Source of the DNA: Gammaproteobacteria bacterium
GTDB lineage: Bacteria > Pseudomonadota > Gammaproteobacteria > Pseudomonadales > Azotimanducaceae
Assembly (NCBI GenBank): GCA_002684495.1
Contig: NYVG01000002.1
Location: 213,075 to 261,641, forward strand
DNA: 48,567 bases
Direction: 5' to 3'
The position numbers were made by a program, and so were the translations under genes. The notes under the pieces were generated by a model. The model was not told the origin of the DNA. It saw only the letters and a list, made by a program, of their open reading frames with translations, and ran no database searches. Positions 45,068-48,567 of this stretch are shown here, piece by piece (positions within the stretch are counted from its first letter, which is position 1; each line of letters opens with the position of its first letter).

Positions 45068-45095
45068 TTGACAGTCAGGCACGAGCAGGTACTAT
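45068..45095 (+). promoter_or_regulatory. Sigma70 promoter for the tRNA pair
   Basis: A perfect -35 TTGACA is at 45068-45073, then 16 bases, then -10-like TACTAT at 45090-45095. A GC-rich discriminator (ACGCGACC) follows, the type common at stringently controlled stable-RNA promoters. The tRNA-Val begins 28 bases downstream of the -10 box. Confidence 0.65.
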
Positions 45096-45123
45096 ACGCG
45101 ACCTCGCCAGAGTACTGATTTTT

Positions 45124-45199
45124 GGGTGTTTAGCTCAGTTGGTAGAGCGGCGCCCTTACAAGGCGTAGGTCGCAGGTTCGACCCCTGCAACACCCACCA
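45124..45199 (+). tRNA. tRNA-Val (anticodon TAC)
   Basis: A complete cloverleaf is visible: acceptor GGGTGTT with AACACCC, D-arm GCTC/GAGC, anticodon stem GCGCC/GGCGT around loop CTTACAA (anticodon TAC), T-arm with TTCGA. The encoded CCA is at 45197-45199. It lies 41 bases before tRNA-Asp. Confidence 0.96.
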
Positions 45200-45240
45200 A
45201 GTGTTAGCCAATTGCGCTTTGCAATTGGCTATTCCGCTGC

Positions 45241-45317
45241 GGAGCGGTAGTTCAGCTGGTTAGAATACCGGCCTGTCACGCCGGGGGTCGCGGGTTCGAA
45301 TCCCGTCCGCTCCGCCA
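45241..45317 (+). tRNA. tRNA-Asp (anticodon GTC)
   Basis: Acceptor GGAGCGG pairs with CCGCTCC; D-arm GTTC/GAAT-type; anticodon loop CTGTCAC (anticodon GTC); T-arm TTCGAAT. The encoded CCA is at 45315-45317. It is probably co-transcribed with tRNA-Val. Confidence 0.96.
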
Positions 45318-45326
45318 TTTTACTCT

Positions 45327-45343
45327 AGGGCCTATCAGGCCCT
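45327..45343 (+). terminator. Hairpin ending the tRNA transcript
   Basis: AGGGCCT and AGGCCCT form a perfect 7-bp stem around a three-base loop, nine bases after the tRNA-Asp CCA, followed by TTACTTTG. The T-tract is short, so termination efficiency is uncertain; it may also act as a processing end. Confidence 0.55.
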
Positions 45344-45470
45344 TACTTTGCCGCCGACCACTACACGATGAATTTTCGATTCGAGGGCAATAGGTTATAC
45401 GTGGCCGCCGTTTCCCCAAGCCAGGTAGACATGCAGAGCGGCACCTGCAGCAAGTTCTAAAATCCTCTCC

Positions 45471-45513
45471 CAAGTATCTCTCCAGAACCAATAACAACCA
45501 AACAATCCTATCT
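45471..45513 (+). repeat. Direct repeat, copy A (flanks the methyltransferase gene)
   Basis: A 43-base segment beginning CAAGTATCTCTCCAGAACC is nearly identical to 46697-46739 (three mismatches seen by eye). The copies lie 1.2 kb apart in the same orientation on either side of the methyltransferase gene, and weaker similarity extends a little to both sides, including a shared CCTGCAG upstream. Confidence 0.85.
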
Positions 45514-45719
45514 ACCCCCCCGGTCACCTTTGGACAGGTACTGTTCGTATGCATTGGACAACACCTGATATTGCCAAGTAGCCTGAGATTTTAGAATTGG
45601 ATGATACGTACTTGGAGTTGTGGGTTGTAATGTGAAGCCCTGTTAAAGATTAGTTTCGATGATGTATGCGTCTGCAATAGCAATGTATCGTTAAAAAGTG
45701 CAATGGAGGCATGAGGGCG

Positions 45720-46631
45720 ATGAGCAATTCAATTTTTGGAAAAGACGGCACGGCTCAGGGAGTAGCCAAACAGCGTTTGATCGAAACACTGGCTAAATCT
45801 GACAAACGCATCATAAACGATCCTTACGCAGATAGATTTGTAATAGGCGCTGGCTTTATCAAGCTGATGGGTCATAAGTTTAGCGTCTGGTTGGGTAAAA
45901 AATTGGTACCCGGCTTACACGAACATCTCATTGCACGCACTCGCTTCATCGATGATCTGATCGAAAAGACAGGTACTACTGGAGCCGAGCAGTACGTGAT
46001 TCTGGGCGCGGGATATGACTTGCGGGCGCACCGGCTTGATCTTCCGTCGTCAATGAGAATTTTTGAGGTAGATCAGGCTGAGGTACAGGCTAGAAAACGC
46101 TCTAAGTTGCCAAAAACTATTACCAACTCAGAAAATGTTACTTATGTGGCTGTAGATTTCACTCACCAGTCCTTAGCCGAACAACTTACAGCTGCAGGTT
46201 TTGATATAGGCAAACCCACTGTTTTCACCCTCGAAGGCGTGTCCCAGTACATTACTAAAGAGGCTGTCAGTTCAACAATCGAAGAACTGGCAACGCTTAT
46301 TCAAACAAACTCCTCAACCTTTTTTATATCTTATGTTGATGAACTGCTCGATAAAGATCCTGAGGCATGCTTTGGCAGGGGTTACCCAAACGCTGCACAA
46401 CGAGCTGAAACCATAAAAAGCTTATCAGCAAAAGTCGGCGAGCCTTGGATCTCATTTTATACGGCTGAAGAAATTGCCAGCCTACTTTCACGAAATGGTT
46501 TTTCAGTAGAAGAAAACGTTACCTTAGAGGATCTCAACTCTTTGTATTTTACCCCGGTGGGCAGGACTCTCCCCGAAAACCAAATATTCAAGCTTGAGCA
46601 TTTCGTGATAGCAAAATCGCAGAATAACTAG
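45720..46631 (+). CDS. Class I SAM-dependent methyltransferase (leucine carboxyl methyltransferase-like family)
   Basis: The ATG at 45720 has GGAGG ten bases upstream; the ATG at 45711 is too close to it, so 45720 is preferred, giving about 303 residues. The protein fits the LCM/TIGR00027-type methyltransferases: GVAKQRLIETLAKSDKRIINDPYADRF near the N-terminus, the SAM-binding motif VILGAGYDLRAHRLD, FEVDQAEVQARKRSKL and VFTLEGVSQYI. Such enzymes methylate carboxyl groups of small molecules or peptides; the acceptor is unknown. It is flanked on both sides by a 43-base direct repeat and has no co-oriented operon partner. Confidence 0.85.
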   Translation: MSNSIFGKDGTAQGVAKQRLIETLAKSDKRIINDPYADRFVIGAGFIKLMGHKFSVWLGKKLVPGLHEHLIARTRFIDDLIEKTGTTGAEQYVILGAGYDLRAHRLDLPSSMRIFEVDQAEVQARKRSKLPKTITNSENVTYVAVDFTHQSLAEQLTAAGFDIGKPTVFTLEGVSQYITKEAVSSTIEELATLIQTNSSTFFISYVDELLDKDPEACFGRGYPNAAQRAETIKSLSAKVGEPWISFYTAEEIASLLSRNGFSVEENVTLEDLNSLYFTPVGRTLPENQIFKLEHFVIAKSQNN

Positions 46632-47099
46632 GCCTTCACGCAGCCAATGGCGACAAAGTGATTTGCGCCTGCAGACCTTGCTAAGCCCCTTGCTCTCAAG
46701 TACCTCTCCAGAACCAATAACAACTAAACAACCCTATCTGCTACCCAGGTGCCTTTAGAGCGGCCTAGCCCTATTTTTCTGAGACAAAGACTTCAGCGTT
46801 ACTTTGCAGGATTAAAGCTTAAAGGTGTTTCATGACTTCTTTAAATGGCTCTGTGAACGTTCCTGCTTACTCTAGGCCATCGGTGATGGTCGCTTATCCT
46901 CTTTAACACCCGCAGAGTGGAAGGCAATCCTTCACGATAACCGCTCTTTCTATTTTACTGCGGATAAAAAATCACGCTAATCGAACCCGAGATGTTTTTT
47001 GTCTTCTTGGCTAGATTAGAATATCGAGGCTCATATTGAATACAGCCGATGACGTACGCGCTGGCTAACTGCCACGCTTTATATGGTGAAGGGAAAAAG
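46632..47099. other. Intergenic region between the methyltransferase and the NTF2-like gene
   Basis: The left part holds copy B of the 43-base direct repeat. The rest has no recognisable gene; the minus-strand frame from 46955 to 47197 and an earlier start of the next gene at 47049 are not supported. An AGGGA-type ribosome site at the right end decides the next start at 47100. Confidence 0.5.
46697..46739 (+). repeat. Direct repeat, copy B
   Basis: This is the partner of 45471-45513, beginning CAAGTACCTCTCCAGAACC. It starts 66 bases past the methyltransferase stop. Outside the 43-base core the flanks keep partial similarity (a GGTGCCTTT-like segment downstream). Confidence 0.85.
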
Positions 47100-47582
47100 A
47101 TGACGGTAGAGATAACCGAACAAGAACTTGCCAATGCAAGACAAATTTGGGGAGATGCTTTGATTGCAATCTCCAATGCCTTTGAGGAAGAAGGCATCGA
47201 TGGGGCTAGAGTGGTTGCTAATGGCGCGCTCGATACAGCCTATGGCTATGAACTTGGGCCAGTTTTATTCAAGCCAACGTTAGCCAGCGGAGAACAGACC
47301 TTTCGCACGACCCGAGACGGCGCTCTTGCGTACTTTGTGGGTCACAGTGATGAGTACCCGGGCGATGGGGGATTTGGCATCAAAGGCTGGCGTTCCGTCG
47401 TTTCTGAGACGGCTGCTAGTTTTGTTCAGGGTGACGTCGCCATGTGGATGGGCTGGATCACATGTACCGACAAAAACGGAAACATCACTAAACTCGAAAA
47501 AAGCTGGGGTTACAAAAGGGACAAGGCAGGCACTCTACGTATTGTCTTGCATCATTCATCTCTGCCCTATCAACCAGAGTGA
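47100..47582 (+). CDS. NTF2-like (SnoaL-type) protein, often annotated as phosphoribosyl-AMP cyclohydrolase-like
   Basis: The start is the ATG at 47100, behind AAGGGAAA. The 160-residue protein looks like an NTF2-fold family with the diagnostic blocks YGYELGPVLFKPTLA, RTTRDGALAYFVG and, at the C-terminus, LEKSWGYKRDKAGTLRIVLH followed by HSS. Proteins of this kind are sometimes labelled phosphoribosyl-AMP cyclohydrolase by automatic pipelines, without support from the HisI motifs. The function is unknown. It lies 48 bases upstream of the iron-containing alcohol dehydrogenase and could share its transcript. Confidence 0.65.
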   Translation: MTVEITEQELANARQIWGDALIAISNAFEEEGIDGARVVANGALDTAYGYELGPVLFKPTLASGEQTFRTTRDGALAYFVGHSDEYPGDGGFGIKGWRSVVSETAASFVQGDVAMWMGWITCTDKNGNITKLEKSWGYKRDKAGTLRIVLHHSSLPYQPE

Positions 47583-47630
47583 GTTTTGACTTAACATCCG
47601 CACTGTAACAAATTTTGGGGAGTCCTAGCC

Positions 47631-48567
47631 TTGCTTTCAAATGAAAATTTTACCGTCCGTCCGCTACCAACGATTGTCTTCAATAGAGGCGCGGCCAAAA
47701 ACCTGAATAATCACATCCAAGCGCTCGGTAAGAGTGCGGCGTTGATTGTGACCGATAAAAACCTGGCCGCGAGTGGCGTGCTCGACCCAATCTTGGAAGC
47801 GCTTCGTGCGGCGAATCTATCTGTTGAGGTATTCGACGGTGTTGAACCCAATCCGACCGATCTTAACGTCGAAGCTGGCGCCGAGAAGCTAAAAGAGCTC
47901 GGTGATGCCGTTGTAGTACCGATTGGCGGTGGTTCTTCTATGGACTGTGGTAAGTCGATTGCGCTGCTCGCCTCCAATCCAGGTACCGTCGAAGAGATGC
48001 AAGGCTCCGCACCCACACCTGCGGCAGCTCCAGTTATTGCGGTTCCCACAACCGCTGGCACAGGCTCTGAAACAAATAACGCGTGTGTGATCACGAATAC
48101 TCGACTTGGTCGCAAAACCTATGTAATGCATCCAAGCATCACGCCCGCATTCGCTGTGCTTGATCCAGAGCTGACTGTTGGCCTGCCAACCTACCCAACC
48201 GCTACCTGTGGGTTTGATGTACTAACCCACGCGGTTGAGGCATTTGTTTCGGTTGGCGCAAATGCGTATTCGGATGCGATTGCCGTTGAGGCCATTCGCA
48301 AAGTAGCGGCTAACCTACGGAAAGTTGTGGCCGACGGTCAAGATATCGAGGCTCGCTCACAGATGTTGCTTGGATCTGCCATGGCCGCACAGGCGTTTAA
48401 CGTCACAGGTCTGGGATCAGCACACGGTACTGGTCATGCGATTTCCGCCAGACTCAACGCAGCGCATGGACAAACTCTGGCGACGATGTTGCCTCACGTG
48501 ATGGAGTACAACATGTCTGTCCGCGAGGAAAAATACGCTGAAGTTGCACGGCTCCTGGCGCCTACAG
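47631..48567 (+). CDS. Iron-containing alcohol dehydrogenase (3' partial)
   Basis: The frame opens with a TTG at 47631 (preceded by GGGGAG) and runs off the window end after about 312 codons, so the C-terminus is missing. It is a type III, iron-dependent alcohol dehydrogenase: N-terminal RPLPTIVFNRGA, NAD-binding GGGSSMDCGKSIALL, PTTAGTGSE, then the Fe ligands in TCGFDVLTHAVEAF (Asp and His four residues apart), SAHGTGHAIS and NAAHGQTLATMLPH. The family reduces or oxidises alcohols, aldehydes or hydroxy acids with NAD(P). The substrate is not clear from this part. Confidence 0.92.
   Translation, partial: MLSNENFTVRPLPTIVFNRGAAKNLNNHIQALGKSAALIVTDKNLAASGVLDPILEALRAANLSVEVFDGVEPNPTDLNVEAGAEKLKELGDAVVVPIGGGSSMDCGKSIALLASNPGTVEEMQGSAPTPAAAPVIAVPTTAGTGSETNNACVITNTRLGRKTYVMHPSITPAFAVLDPELTVGLPTYPTATCGFDVLTHAVEAFVSVGANAYSDAIAVEAIRKVAANLRKVVADGQDIEARSQMLLGSAMAAQAFNVTGLGSAHGTGHAISARLNAAHGQTLATMLPHVMEYNMSVREEKYAEVARLLAPT

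Larger units (their letters stand above)
45318..45719. other. Intergenic region after tRNA-Asp
   Basis: The left part holds the hairpin listed separately, which may end the tRNA transcript. The middle carries copy A of a 43-base repeat (listed separately). The right end has a GGAGG ribosome site for the methyltransferase. A minus-strand open frame at 45276-45554 overlaps tRNA-Asp and ends in a sequence typical of antisense-tRNA artefacts. Confidence 0.5.

Noticed and set aside
45241..45317. tRNA-Asp as an attachment site for an integrated element
   Set aside because: I see no second copy of the tRNA 3' end in the window and no integrase; the 43-base repeat starts about 150 bases downstream and is not part of the tRNA.
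45276..45554. Minus-strand open frame over the tRNA-Asp gene
   Set aside because: Its C-terminus carries the SGRDSNPRPPA sequence that is the known artefact of translating a tRNA gene antisense.
1..48567. CRISPR array, insertion sequence, phage or toxin-antitoxin gene
   Set aside because: No regularly spaced repeats, transposase, integrase, capsid or antitoxin-like pair was seen on reading both strands.

Overview
The window reads as a chromosomal segment of a free-living, probably marine, gammaproteobacterium. The basis is: tRNA genes with an encoded CCA tail, balanced base composition, large TonB-dependent receptors next to sugar-oxidising enzymes, and many DUF885, DUF3089, DUF547, PhyH and TauD proteins of the kind common in aerobic heterotrophic Gammaproteobacteria. 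No phage, insertion sequence, CRISPR array or plasmid gene is visible. The genus cannot be fixed by reading alone.

Layout. (1) 1-4346: a plus-strand, partly overlapping block: a DUF885 peptidase-like protein (cut by the window edge), a DUF3089 hydrolase, a DUF547 protein and a DUF3445 heme demethylase-like protein. A sterol-desaturase-family membrane oxygenase converges on it. (2) 5821-14508, minus strand: a tightly overlapping nine-gene type IVb pilus operon in the R64/TCP order: PilL-like, PilN secretin, PilO, PilP, PilQ ATPase, PilR platform, PilS-like pilin and two minor pilin-like proteins. (3) 15265-15906: a carboxymuconolactone decarboxylase family protein. (4) 15903-21642, minus strand: a six-gene ABC importer in the GlpS-GlpT-GlpP-GlpQ-DUF2160-GlpV order of the rhizobial glycerol transporter. 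It is preceded by a coniferyl-type aldehyde dehydrogenase and an acyl-CoA synthetase. (5) 24860-27437: an amidohydrolase lipoprotein, then a CopC-like/PhyH pair on the minus strand. (6) 27620-43957: a catabolic region. Two tandem paralogous TonB-dependent receptors, each with its own terminator, are followed by a secreted DUF1080 protein (3-keto-glycoside hydrolase family), a GMC oxidoreductase, a Tat-bearing gluconate-2-dehydrogenase-subunit-3-like protein, an adducin-type class II aldolase, a secreted isoaspartyl peptidase, a second PhyH protein, D-galactonate dehydratase (dgoD), a TauD dioxygenase, an isocitrate/isopropylmalate-type dehydrogenase and a VOC protein. (7) 44005-48567: two unknown proteins, tRNA-Val and tRNA-Asp behind a good promoter, a leucine-carboxyl-methyltransferase-like gene between two imperfect direct repeats, an NTF2-like protein and a partial iron-containing alcohol dehydrogenase.

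How it may work together. In region 6 the receptors would bring a glycoside or similar ligand across the outer membrane. The GMC enzyme, probably exported with its Tat-bearing partner, would oxidise the sugar at C3, and the DUF1080 protein would cleave the 3-keto-glycoside. The enolase-superfamily dehydratase, the dehydrogenase and the Fe(II)/2-oxoglutarate enzymes could process the products. This assignment is inference from gene families and order.

The most interesting points are this 3-keto-glycoside locus with twin receptors; a type IVb pilus operon in which none of the pilin-like proteins has the usual Glu5, one ends in a hexanucleotide-encoded Ala-Pro tail, and the PilL-like protein looks like a TrbH/SPOR/TcpQ composite; and the paired ABC ATPases, whose two motif losses fall in the same composite ATP site.
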